From positions 1,116,001 through 1,180,000 of the forward strand of contig NZ_JAICCF010000003.1 in the NCBI RefSeq assembly GCF_019492185.1: a stretch of 64,000 bases of DNA, given 5' to 3'. The translations under genes and the position numbers were made by a program. Shown piece by piece: positions 25,685-33,921 of the stretch. The stretch is from Chitinophaga rhizophila (GTDB lineage: Bacteria > Bacteroidota > Bacteroidia > Chitinophagales > Chitinophagaceae). Numbering within the stretch: position 1 is the stretch's first letter; every line of letters begins with the position of its first letter. The notes beneath the pieces were generated by a model. That model saw nothing but the letters and a program-made list of their open reading frames with translations, searched no databases and was not told the origin of the DNA.

Positions 25685-25692
25685 CAAAAGTA
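25685..25692 (-). promoter_or_regulatory. -7 element of the yqhD gene
   Basis: TACTTTTG on the minus strand, exact TAnnTTTG. Transcription would start near 25680, leaving a 40-nt leader. No -33 match seen. Confidence 0.55.
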
Positions 25693-26028
25693 ACTACCTG
25701 CGCAGTATCATTAACATGCTATTAGAGGAAATAGTTTGGTTTACAGTGTTAAAGTGTAGTGTATGAGCAGGCTTTCCGGGTTGCTGAAATACACAATAAC
25801 TCCGTTGACAAGGTCAATTACTGGTAGTGAGATCTAGTTTTGATAGCAGTTAAATATATGATAACCAATTACGTAAAATATTGACTTAAGCAATTATGTA
25901 AGCAGCCTGACTATAGTAATGGTCATATCCATATAATACCCAGCGGGGGGACTATTACTACCTGATGTTTTAGCAAAACTTTAAGGTTAACAGTCATATC
26001 TTGTGAGTGAAACAATGAAACAATAGAC
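25693..26028. other. Gene-free stretch between divergent yqhD and cupin genes
   Basis: No supported gene. On the plus strand TAGTTTTG (25835-25842) matches the -7 element and could serve the cupin gene with a leader of about 180 nt, but no -33 element lies at the right distance. A G-run (about 25945-25951) and AT-rich sequence are otherwise unremarkable. Confidence 0.35.
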
Positions 26029-26391
26029 ATGATAAGAGCAATTAAGTTATACACCGGAGAAGACGGTCACTCACATTTCACAATAGGGACAGTAACACAC
26101 AGGGATGTCAAAGAAGCGGCTTCCATTATGTTTAACGAAACGGCACCTCATTCAGTGTATGACTGGCATCCTGCCCCTACCACCCAGTATGTTATTACAC
26201 TGTCAGGTACATTGTTGTTTGAGACTTATCATGGTGAACAGTTCACCCTGAATCCAGGAGATATACTGATTGCTATGGATACGCATGGCTCAGGTCACAA
26301 ATGGGAAATGCTTGGTGATGATCCCTGGAGGCGTGTGTATGTTCCCTTTAAAGACGTTGCGGATATCAACTTCGTTCCAGATGCGCAGTAG
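26029..26391 (+). CDS. Cupin-domain protein
   Basis: A 120-aa single-domain cupin. Motif 1 is VYDWHPAPTTQYVITLSGTLLFET (about 44-67) with one His, and motif 2 contains PGDILIAMDTHGSGHKW (about 77-93). The metal-binding residues are fewer than in the classical cupin motif (HxH-E-H), so metal binding is uncertain. It could be a small-molecule sensor or an isomerase. It is isolated, between divergent yqhD and a convergent esterase. Confidence 0.8.
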   Translation: MIRAIKLYTGEDGHSHFTIGTVTHRDVKEAASIMFNETAPHSVYDWHPAPTTQYVITLSGTLLFETYHGEQFTLNPGDILIAMDTHGSGHKWEMLGDDPWRRVYVPFKDVADINFVPDAQ

Positions 26392-26539
26392 CCAGCTCTG
26401 AAATATAGCTTTTACATAGCAGGATATCATGACACGCTACCTATCCGGCTATATAGTACTGAAGGAAACTTTGCATTGCATGTAGTGTTTATTTCTTTTT
26501 CCGGCTGGTCTGGCTGAAAGCGTCCACAGAGGTCCTTCT

Positions 26540-27670
26540 CTACTCAGCCACATTCCGCAGGAACCGCTCTACAGCGTAAGTAGACAGCTGCCCACCGGGG
26601 CCTTTCAGGTTATAGTCAAATCCATGTGTAGCCCACGGCAGCGACAAAAAGAAGTGTTTGATACCATTGTCTGCCAGTTTCTTATTCAGCCTGGTGCTAT
26701 GTTCATAAGCTACCAGTGCATCTTTTTCACCGTGTATTATTAAAGTCGGAACAGCATCCTGACCTGCAAATTCTATCGGTGAACTGGCAGCATAGCTGTC
26801 GGGTACAGCTGTATAGGTTCCACCTAAGTAGTCTTCCAGCACTTTCCGGGAATCCATCACCAGCGGATTAGCCGGCAGGGAATAGCCCCATACCATATCT
26901 GCTGGCCCATAAAAGTCAATGACACCTTTCAGGCCGGGAACCTCTTGGCGGTAAGCCGCCAGTAAGGCTATCTGTGCACCGGCAGAGCGCCCCAGGAGTA
27001 CCAGGTTATTGGTATCTATCTGTAAGGTAGCCGCGTTTGACCGGAGGTAGTCCAGTGCGGCATATACATCTTCAATGGGTGCGGGACAAAGATTCGCAGG
27101 TGCTAACCGGTAGTTAACAGCAGCTACATGGTATCCGGCATGTGCCAGGTAGCTGTTCAGTTCGGGGAGTTGTTTGCTGTCGCCACTTTTCCAGGAGCCG
27201 CCGTGTACTACAATCACACAAGGGCGTAATCCGGGTTGTTGTGCAGGATAATAGTCCAGGGTAGAAGACAGCAGGCTATCTGTACGATAAGCATATGTTT
27301 TAGCTGTGACCTTCGGCTGCGGATAGTCAGTCAGCATTGTGAGAAAGTTAAAAGGGGCCGCTCTGATAGCATCGTCGTTGGTTTCACCCAGGGCGGCATC
27401 CATTGCGGCAGGCAGGCTCCTGGAAATGTACCAGGCCCTGATAACCGGAGAAATGTAGAAGAGCAGAGCAGCAATGCCTATGATAGTGCCCGCCAGCTGG
27501 TACTTACCAGGATAGAGTCCTGCTACCAGCAGCACGAATGTGAAAGTTATAAACACCCAGGCAAATTCTGCCACGCCTATTGCCAGCATCCATAGGTGAT
27601 AGGTAGGTGCCCGGATAACTGTTAATAGTGATACTAAGAAGGCGATGATAATTAGAACTAAACGGATCAT
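26540..27670 (-). CDS. Membrane-anchored alpha/beta hydrolase (BD-FAE/esterase-like)
   Basis: A 376-aa protein from the ATG at 27670. The N-terminal 90 residues have three hydrophobic spans, and the rest is an esterase/lipase domain facing the periplasm or cytoplasm. The oxyanion motif is VVHGGSWKSGD (about 151-161), the nucleophile elbow LLGRSAGAQIALL holds the Ser (about 227), an Asp lies in TLIIHGEKDALVAYEHS and the His in PWATHGFDY (near residue 354). That gives a full triad. Family members hydrolyse acetylated sugars or short esters; the substrate is unknown. The gene is divergent from the HxlR regulator, which may control it. Confidence 0.87.
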   Translation of the reverse strand: MIRLVLIIIAFLVSLLTVIRAPTYHLWMLAIGVAEFAWVFITFTFVLLVAGLYPGKYQLAGTIIGIAALLFYISPVIRAWYISRSLPAAMDAALGETNDDAIRAAPFNFLTMLTDYPQPKVTAKTYAYRTDSLLSSTLDYYPAQQPGLRPCVIVVHGGSWKSGDSKQLPELNSYLAHAGYHVAAVNYRLAPANLCPAPIEDVYAALDYLRSNAATLQIDTNNLVLLGRSAGAQIALLAAYRQEVPGLKGVIDFYGPADMVWGYSLPANPLVMDSRKVLEDYLGGTYTAVPDSYAASSPIEFAGQDAVPTLIIHGEKDALVAYEHSTRLNKKLADNGIKHFFLSLPWATHGFDYNLKGPGGQLSTYAVERFLRNVAE

Positions 27671-27854
27671 ATTCAAATTTTGCTAACGGGCAGGGAAGTG
27701 TATTCTTCGGGCATAAAGATAGCAATGCTATGTGTATCATCGAAATGTCAAAGGAATTGTTGCATTAGCAGGAACGTGGCCATCCATCCAAAACTGCTTT
27801 GACATCTTGGCCAATAGCAGTAATTTCAGTTCACTGAATAAAATTGTGTTGTAT

Positions 27855-28223
27855 ATGGCAGAAAGAAAGACAAATTCATCTAACTATCAGAATCAGTCAT
27901 ACCTTGAAAATAAATGTCCGCTGAATGAGCTGTTGTTCACCATGAGCAGACGTTGGACGACAGATGTACTTTTTTGTATTGAAGAGGGTAATAACCGGTT
28001 CTCTGGTATCCGGGAGGAGTTGGCGTATATTACCGATCATATCTTGTCTGACAGGCTGAATACACTGGAAAAGACAGGTCTCATCACCCGTCATCAGTTT
28101 CCGGGCATGCCTCCGAAGGTAACCTATGAACTGACTGCTCACGGTGTTGAGTTGTGTAGTCTGCTGGGCAAATTATGTGACTTTTCCAGCGTAATATATG
28201 AAGACAAGGCTGTTACTGCCTGA
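27855..28223 (+). CDS. HxlR family transcriptional regulator
   Basis: A 122-aa winged-helix regulator from the ATG at 27855 (MAERKTNSS); the longer frame to 27732 is unlikely, because residues before the ATG are not HxlR-like. The core CPLNELLFTMSRRWTTDVLF, RFSGIREELAYITDHILSDRL and the wing LITRHQFPGMPPKVTYELTAHG match the family closely. The family Cys of redox-sensing HxlR members is at CPL. It is divergent from the esterase gene, 184 nt between the starts, which suggests that gene as its target. Confidence 0.9.
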   Translation: MAERKTNSSNYQNQSYLENKCPLNELLFTMSRRWTTDVLFCIEEGNNRFSGIREELAYITDHILSDRLNTLEKTGLITRHQFPGMPPKVTYELTAHGVELCSLLGKLCDFSSVIYEDKAVTA

Positions 28224-28580
28224 GCAGGAGCATTCCACGTTATGAAGAAGCCACTGTTTGCTTACCAGTCTGCAATTACCTGTCTTAACCTGTATCCTGT
28301 AATAAGGGCCTCGATTATCCATTCACACTCAGCGCTTTAATGGGGCGCGGCAGGGGGGTATCTTTACGATTTTCCCTGGTATTTATCTGGAGCTACCTCC
28401 AGAGATACGCTACTATCTCCTCATCAGTAAATGATTATTCCACCGCGATGCTGTACTAAACAGTAATACGATAAATCCATGTGTATGGCAAAGTCTACAG
28501 CGGCTAGGCAGCTTGCACATTGCGAGTGAGTGAATAGTATACAGCCTGCAAATTTGATGGTGTGGCTGGAGATTATATAA
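28224..28580. other. Gene-free stretch, nothing recognised
   Basis: About 360 nt without a credible gene on either strand. The 70-codon minus frame at 28413-28625 has no family resemblance and runs into a terminator. No promoter with both elements is evident. It may be decayed coding sequence, but no similarity can be shown from sequence alone. Confidence 0.4.
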
Positions 28581-28620
28581 AATAAGGGCATCCCAATGAC
28601 AGGAGATGCCCTTATTTATT
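28579..28620. terminator. Bidirectional terminator between HxlR (+) and YceI (-)
   Basis: AATAAGGGCATC (28581-28592) pairs perfectly with GATGCCCTTATT (28605-28616) around a 12-nt loop. It is A-rich on the left and T-rich on the right. Confidence 0.75.
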
Positions 28621-28637
28621 ATCAAAATCAGTTAGTA

Positions 28638-29300
28638 CTATCTGGCAGCAGTAACCCGAAATTCGATATTTACAGCTGAATTAATCAGCTTATCCTGCAT
28701 AGACTTATCAGCTCTGTAGGTCATGCCCCACAGTGTTCTGTCAATATTGAAGTTAGCCATCGCTGTGATGGTTCCATTTTCCAATTTGATAATGGCAGGG
28801 AAAGAGATATTCTTGGTAATATTCTTAATTGTCAGATTACCTTGTACCGTATAATTTGCGTTCTTCATTAATACTTCATTCCCTACTGACGGTGTGAAAT
28901 TGGTAACATTGGTGATCTCGAAAGTAGCTACCGGAAAGCTTGCCACATCAAAGAACAGCGGGCCTTTCAGCTCATCTTCCAACTTACGTTTCAGGGAGGT
29001 ATCCGATTGAGACAGGTCCAGGTTTTCCAGTGAGTTCATTTTAACAATGATATTTCCACCGGTAACCGTTGTGTCCTTCACCAGCAATGTCCCTTCCTGT
29101 ACTTTGAAGCTGCCGGTATGTTTACCTGTTGGTTTAGTGCCTATCCAGCGCACTTCGCTGGTAGCAGTATCTACCAGGTAGCGACGGCCTTCCGCCTCTT
29201 TCACCGGGTGTGCTTCAGTAATGGTTGCTTTATCGGCTTTGGGCGCCTGTTCGCAGGCCGCAAGCAAGGCGATGAGCATGAAAGAAAGTATATATTTCAT
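28638..29300 (-). CDS. YceI family periplasmic lipoprotein
   Basis: A 220-aa protein from the ATG at 29300 with a lipoprotein signal (LSFMLIALLAAC, Cys 16 or so). The domain has the YceI hallmarks: YLVDTATSEVRWIGTKPTGKHTGSFKV near residues 41-68, GGNIIVKMNSLENLDL, FPVATFEITNV and the C-terminal LWGMTYRADKS. YceI proteins are lipocalin-like and bind polyisoprenoids or similar lipids in the periplasm; induced by base or osmotic stress in E. coli. It lies 15 nt after PaaN on the same strand, so the two are likely co-transcribed, but the functional tie is unclear. Confidence 0.93.
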   Translation of the reverse strand: MKYILSFMLIALLAACEQAPKADKATITEAHPVKEAEGRRYLVDTATSEVRWIGTKPTGKHTGSFKVQEGTLLVKDTTVTGGNIIVKMNSLENLDLSQSDTSLKRKLEDELKGPLFFDVASFPVATFEITNVTNFTPSVGNEVLMKNANYTVQGNLTIKNITKNISFPAIIKLENGTITAMANFNIDRTLWGMTYRADKSMQDKLINSAVNIEFRVTAAR

Positions 29301-29315
29301 AATCAAATTATTCGG

Positions 29316-30974
29316 TCAGCTTCCGGCTACTTCCCGGTTTCCTACCCACACAAACCTGCGTAAGATAAATTCCGGATTGGTGAAACTGGCGTTGCCGGCA
29401 GGATTGCCTCCTGTAACATGGAAATCAGAAAATGCAGCATGCTGGTTTACCCAGATGAATCCGGTAAAGTTAAAGGATACCGGAGTAAATACACTGTTCA
29501 TTTCCTCGGTAATTTTCTCTTTCACATCAGGATTAGTCGTATAAGCTGCACAGGTGATAGCACCGTGTTGCTGTGCCATCTGTCTGGCCAGCTGTATAGA
29601 TTCGCTGGTATCCTTTGTTTTGATAAGTAATAAAACCGGGCCAAATAATTCCTGTTCAAAGATGTGTTTATCTGTGCTGCTGGCTTCCAGTATAGCTGGT
29701 GTACAGCCGCGTACGCGTGTAAACTCTTCGTTGACCAGTGGCTGTCCTTCAAGGATGACCTTCGCACCAAGTTTCGCTGCATTATGCGCTCTTTCAAGCG
29801 TATGCTCGTTTTGCAGTGCTCCTAATGTGCCAGCACCCATCTTAGGATTGTTCACAAGGCTTACCACCGCATCCTTGAATTTCTGTACTACCTCATCGAA
29901 TGACAGCTTTCCACTGTTGGTAGTAATGCCATCAGCCGGAATGAAGAAATTCTGTGGAGCAGTACACATCTGTCCGGAATATAATGATACTGAAAAAGCA
30001 AGATTCTGCAATACTGCATCAATATCTGCCACGCTATCCAGTATAACGGAGTTGACCCCGGCTTTTTCTGTGAATACAGTTTTGTTTGGTAGCGACTCTA
30101 CATAGTTGCCAAACTGGCTGCCGCCGGTATAGTCAATAAGCTGAATACCAGGATGCTCGCACAATGTTTTTGTAATCGGAGCAGCAGATGTATCAGCGGC
30201 CAGCTGACACAGGGCCGGACTGAACCCTTTTTCCTGCAATACCTGTTGTATAGCCGCCACAACAATCGCTATGGGAAGGATAGCTTTAGGATGTGGCTTA
30301 ACAATCACAGGATTGCCGGTTACCAGGTCAGCATAAATGCCAGGTAACGAGTTCCATACAGGGAACGTGGAGCAACCTATTACCAGACCTGTTCCTTTCG
30401 GAATAGCGCGGAACTGCTTGTTCAGCTGAAGGGACGTTTTGCCCATCGGCTTTTCCCACATCATAGAGGCGGGGTAGCGGCTACCTTCATGATAACCCAT
30501 GGCAATTGCTTCCAGTGCCCGGTCATTAGCATGCGGACCAGAAGCCTGAAAGCTCATCATATAGCTCTGGCCGGTTGTATGCATGGTGGCGTAGGCAATA
30601 TCAAAAAAGCGTTCTTTCACAGCTTCCAGCGTCTCTACAAGTATATCTGCACGAACATCTACAGTAGTATTGCGCCATTGCGGAGCAGCAGCAACCGCTC
30701 TGTTTACCAGGTCATCTGCAGGGAAAAGGGGATAGGTAACACCTAATTTTTCCTGGGTATAGGGAGACACTTCTTCTCCTGCCCAGGAAGATTCTCCTGT
30801 TTGCAGTAACTGCCCGAAGGGTTTTTGCAGCAGTGCTTTATAGCGGGCTTCGCCCTGTTCTGCTGCGTTCTCGCCATAGGCCTTGGGGTGTTCCGGGTAT
30901 TGCGAATAGAATGCCCGTTCATGATTCGCCTTTACAGCGTTCTCAATTGTGTTTTGGTGTTTAATGTTTAACAT
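29316..30974 (-). CDS. paaN: Aldehyde dehydrogenase-family protein PaaN (phenylacetate degradation)
   Basis: A 552-aa member of the aldehyde dehydrogenase superfamily, PaaN branch. The extended N-terminus (residues 1-90, including HPKAYGENAAEQGEARYKALL) is typical of PaaN. NAD site: GLVIGCSTFPVWNS (about 192-205), GNPVIVKPHP, then the nucleophile SGQMCTAPQNFFIP with the catalytic Cys; the catalytic Glu lies in FTEKAGVNS. It oxidises or opens the ring-derived aldehyde in the aerobic phenylacetyl-CoA pathway. The paaABCDE monooxygenase genes are not in the window, so it stands apart from the pathway here. It is 39 nt downstream of the TPR gene and 15 nt upstream of YceI. Confidence 0.9.
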   Translation of the reverse strand: MLNIKHQNTIENAVKANHERAFYSQYPEHPKAYGENAAEQGEARYKALLQKPFGQLLQTGESSWAGEEVSPYTQEKLGVTYPLFPADDLVNRAVAAAPQWRNTTVDVRADILVETLEAVKERFFDIAYATMHTTGQSYMMSFQASGPHANDRALEAIAMGYHEGSRYPASMMWEKPMGKTSLQLNKQFRAIPKGTGLVIGCSTFPVWNSLPGIYADLVTGNPVIVKPHPKAILPIAIVVAAIQQVLQEKGFSPALCQLAADTSAAPITKTLCEHPGIQLIDYTGGSQFGNYVESLPNKTVFTEKAGVNSVILDSVADIDAVLQNLAFSVSLYSGQMCTAPQNFFIPADGITTNSGKLSFDEVVQKFKDAVVSLVNNPKMGAGTLGALQNEHTLERAHNAAKLGAKVILEGQPLVNEEFTRVRGCTPAILEASSTDKHIFEQELFGPVLLLIKTKDTSESIQLARQMAQQHGAITCAAYTTNPDVKEKITEEMNSVFTPVSFNFTGFIWVNQHAAFSDFHVTGGNPAGNASFTNPEFILRRFVWVGNREVAGS

Positions 30975-31013
30975 ATGTGGAATTTGTGAATTGATTACCT
31001 GCTAATGGTTCAA

Positions 31014-32093
31014 TCACCTCACCAACGAAAACTTATTATCGTTGTAATATTCATCCTCTCTTAATTTCAGTGGGTGATTACGTTGATATTGGAGAAAAGT
31101 ATCGTATTCTGTTTTATGCATGGTCGTCCATGCTCTGTATGCAGGCTGGTTAGCCACAGGGCCAAACATCCATTGATTATAGGCTTCAAACATCCCTTGT
31201 TTCAACAGCGTGCGCTGATAGTCAAACAAGGCATATGGGAACCGTACACCTGAGAAGTTAAACCAGTCCAGCAGGAAGCGGGTACGAAGCATGATCAGCG
31301 TTTCAGGGTCTATACCAGCCATCACAACACTGACCTGTTTACCCATTGCTGCTTTAAAAGCAGCCGCAAAGTCAGCAGTCACTTTCTTTTTGCCTTTCTG
31401 TTCTGTTTCTGCTTCTATCGCTTTATTCAGCTGGGCCGGATTATTATACAAAGATTTATAAGCATCCAGCAGGAGTGTTCTTACTTCCGCTGTGCGGGCA
31501 GTGTAGCTTTCCAGGTTGACGAATATTTCCCCGTAGATAATTACCCAAACGGGGTTGTTCATGTACACATATGCTTTGACCGCGTTGTAATAATTGCCAG
31601 AGTAGTTAGGTGCTTTTTCGATGCCTTTCAGATAACTTCCCATGCCACCTTCAAACACTTTCAGGAACATGAGCAGTTGTCCATTGTCGTTATAAAGCTC
31701 GCCGCTTTGAGGGAACTTACGCAGTGCTTTTTCATACAGCTTCTGCGCAGACTTCCATTCCTGGCGGGACTGATAAATATTGCCGGCTATCTGAAAGGTC
31801 TGTTCATCTGCTTCTTTTTTGCTCAGCAGCGGCTCAATCACATTCTTGGCTTTGTTCATATCACCCTGGAGGTAATAAGCAAAACCCAGTTGTTTTTTGA
31901 AGTCTATATTATCGGGCTCCTGTTGTAATGCCTGATTCAGTACGAGTATAGCATTGGAATAATCGCCATCGCGGATGAAACCTGTTGCGGTGGTGTATAA
32001 TTCCTTTGCATCCTGTGCGGAAGTAGTTATTACGAAAGAGAATAATATAGCAGTAAACAAGCCTGCTTTCAATAAAGAAACCCTCATATTCAT
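31014..32093 (-). CDS. Secreted tetratricopeptide repeat protein
   Basis: A 359-aa protein from the ATG at 32093 (MNMRVSLLKAG); the longer frame to 32195 would remove the signal peptide from the N-terminus. The signal is followed by a cut near TSAQDA. Residues 27-185 hold TPR units (LYTTATGFIRDGDYSNAILVLNQAL, FKKQLGFAYYLQGDMNKAKNVI, FQIAGNIYQSRQEWKSAQKL). The C-terminal half, with YPQRTLLKQGMFEAYNQW-like helices, is family specific. Localisation periplasmic. It may head an operon with paaN and YceI. Confidence 0.82.
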   Translation of the reverse strand: MNMRVSLLKAGLFTAILFSFVITTSAQDAKELYTTATGFIRDGDYSNAILVLNQALQQEPDNIDFKKQLGFAYYLQGDMNKAKNVIEPLLSKKEADEQTFQIAGNIYQSRQEWKSAQKLYEKALRKFPQSGELYNDNGQLLMFLKVFEGGMGSYLKGIEKAPNYSGNYYNAVKAYVYMNNPVWVIIYGEIFVNLESYTARTAEVRTLLLDAYKSLYNNPAQLNKAIEAETEQKGKKKVTADFAAAFKAAMGKQVSVVMAGIDPETLIMLRTRFLLDWFNFSGVRFPYALFDYQRTLLKQGMFEAYNQWMFGPVANQPAYRAWTTMHKTEYDTFLQYQRNHPLKLREDEYYNDNKFSLVR

Positions 32094-32185
32094 TCTGGTC
32101 AGACGTTTGGTGTAAAAATAAAGAAAAAATGTGCCAAAGATGCAGACGGCCGCTGGAATTGGTATTTCGGCTGATGGAGCTTTAC

Positions 32186-32220
32186 TTAAAAACAAACGCC
32201 TGCCGGTGAAGGCAGGCGCT
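32186..32220 (-). terminator. Terminator of the DUF1015 gene
   Basis: On the minus strand CGCCTGCC-TTCACC-GGCAGGCG (32197-32218) is a perfect 8-bp hairpin followed by TTTGTTTTTAAG. Confidence 0.85.
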
Positions 32221-32241
32221 TACAGCATATACTGAAAAGGC

Positions 32242-33483
32242 TTAAATTATTTGAGAGATGAGACCATCGCGCAGTTTAGGCTCAAACCAGGTACTTTTTG
32301 GCGGCATTACATTGCCACTGTCTGCGATATCAAACAGCTGCTGGATAGTAACAGGGTAAAGTGCGAAGGCAACTTTCATTTCTCCGCTATCGACTCTTTT
32401 TACCAATTCCTGCAAGCCACGGATACCTCCTACAAAGTCAATACGTTTGTCTGTACGCTGATCTTTGATACCCAGTATCTTATCCAGTACATTATTAGAC
32501 AGAATAGTGACGTCGAGGATGCCAATAGGATCAGTTGTATAGGTACCTTCTTTTGCTACCAGGCGGTACCAGTTACCTTCAAGGTACATACTGAACTCGT
32601 GCAGCATGCTTGGCTGCTGTGGCAGATGGCCGATGGATTCAACGGTAAAGTCATATTCCAATCTGGAAAGCAGTTCTTCCTTGCTTAGGCCATTCAGGTC
32701 TTTTACCAGTCGGTTGTAATCCAGTATTACCAGCTGGCTGGCAGGGAAGATGGTTGTCAGGAAGAAGTTAGCCGGATCGTCGATGCCGATCATCTGTTTT
32801 TCTTCAAACTCTTTCTGTACCAAAGATGCGGATGCTGCACGGTGGTGACCATCAGCAATGTAAGTATGCGGTACTTTATTGGCAAAGAGGGAAGTGATTT
32901 CATTCACTGCAGCTTCTTCACTTACTACCCATACTGTATGCTGGATGCCATCGGTAGCTGTAAAGTCATATGCTGGTGCATGTGTATTGGTCCAGCGGTC
33001 TATCAATGAGTTCATTTCAGGAACGTCATTGTAGGCGAGGAACACGTTACCTGTCTGGGCACGGGTAGTTTTAATATTGTTAATACGGTCCAGCTCTTTA
33101 TCAGGACGGGTAAATTCATGCTTTTTAATTATACCCTGGTTGTAGTCAGATACAGAAGAGGCACATACCAGCCCTGTCTGCGTACGGCCATTCATAATCA
33201 GGCGGTAAATATAGTAGCTGGGTGTACCATCCTGGAATAGTATACCTTCTTTGATGAACTTCTGCAGGTTTTCCGCAGCTTTATCGTATACGGACTGACT
33301 GTACACATCGGTACCTTCGGGAAGGTCAATTTCCGATTTGGAAACATGGTAAAACGAGTACTGGTTACCGGCAGCTTCTGCCTTAGCCTCTGCTGCGCTG
33401 AGCACATCGTAAGGGCGGGCAGCAACTTTTTCTGCAAGTTCCGGAGTAGGTCTTAATCCTCTGAACGGTCTGATGATTGCCAT
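32242..33483 (-). CDS. DUF1015 family protein
   Basis: A 413-aa cytoplasmic protein of DUF1015, recognised by PFRGLRPTPELAEKVAARPYDVLSAAEA at the start (residues 5-32), NQYSFYHVSKSEI, IIKKHEFTRPDKELDRINNI, YIADGHHRAASASL (about 220-233) and the C-terminal KSTWFEPKLRDGLI. Archaeal relatives include ADP-dependent serine kinase, and in Bacteroidota the gene is usually next to serC and serA, which ties it to serine metabolism; its reaction here is not established. It has its own promoter and its own terminator, so it is separate from serC, and serA is missing from the gap. Confidence 0.9.
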   Translation of the reverse strand: MAIIRPFRGLRPTPELAEKVAARPYDVLSAAEAKAEAAGNQYSFYHVSKSEIDLPEGTDVYSQSVYDKAAENLQKFIKEGILFQDGTPSYYIYRLIMNGRTQTGLVCASSVSDYNQGIIKKHEFTRPDKELDRINNIKTTRAQTGNVFLAYNDVPEMNSLIDRWTNTHAPAYDFTATDGIQHTVWVVSEEAAVNEITSLFANKVPHTYIADGHHRAASASLVQKEFEEKQMIGIDDPANFFLTTIFPASQLVILDYNRLVKDLNGLSKEELLSRLEYDFTVESIGHLPQQPSMLHEFSMYLEGNWYRLVAKEGTYTTDPIGILDVTILSNNVLDKILGIKDQRTDKRIDFVGGIRGLQELVKRVDSGEMKVAFALYPVTIQQLFDIADSGNVMPPKSTWFEPKLRDGLISQII

Positions 33484-33503
33484 GATATTAGATTGTTAGG
33501 CCG

Positions 33504-33511
33504 CAAAAGTA
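33504..33511 (-). promoter_or_regulatory. -7 element of the DUF1015 gene
   Basis: TACTTTTG on the minus strand, exact TAnnTTTG, 20 nt before the start at 33483. It shows that DUF1015 is transcribed on its own. Confidence 0.55.
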
Positions 33512-33693
33512 GTTAATTAATTTGTCCCGTCTAAGCAGGGGTATTTGAAATTAGAAATTATCAAATACAGGTAAATATTCGGAGCGTTTTGTTGAGGGTA
33601 AGTGTATTGATCAAACTATTGCAGATAAATTTTATACATAACTCTTACGGTGATGGTACTGATCAGGGTTTGGTATTCATATCATCCTGCTAC

Positions 33694-33760
33694 CAAAAGG
33701 GCACCAGAAGGTCACTTCAATATCCCGGGGATATTGAGGTGACCTTCTGGTGCCCTTTTG
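33694..33760. repeat. 67-nt near-perfect palindrome, REP-like
   Basis: 33-bp arms (33694-33726 and 33728-33760) around one central base, with a single T-G mismatch (33716/33738). Ends are CAAAAGGGCACC and GGTGCCCTTTTG, the centre TATCCC-G-GGGATA. It is not followed by a T-run. Part of it recurs at 54834-54893. It lies in the 438-nt gap between the DUF1015 and serC genes. Confidence 0.95.
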
Positions 33761-33859
33761 AATGCTTGACGGTATAAAAGGTGAAGCCTGTTTTAAGCGA
33801 AAGAAATACAATCACTGGTGGCTTACATATGTAAAAATGTCTAGCTATAAGGATGATAT

Positions 33860-33912
33860 AAATAAAAACAGGAAAGGGTGTCGCACTTGCGACACCCTTT
33901 CCTGTTTTTATC
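33860..33912. terminator. Very strong terminator after serC
   Basis: A perfect 22-bp stem (33863-33884 with 33889-33910), loop ACTT, with A5 and T5 on the flanks. It ends serC on the minus strand. Confidence 0.92.
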
Positions 33913-33921
33913 TTATGAGGT

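Noticed and set aside
28413..28625. A 70-codon minus frame in the gap before YceI
   Set aside because: Composition is unlike a folded protein (His, Cys, Leu scattered), no recognisable domain, and it ends in a bidirectional terminator.
33694..33760. A transcription terminator
   Set aside because: The stem is very long but neither strand has a T-run of four or more right after it (one side ends in TTTTG), and serC has its own terminator at 33860.
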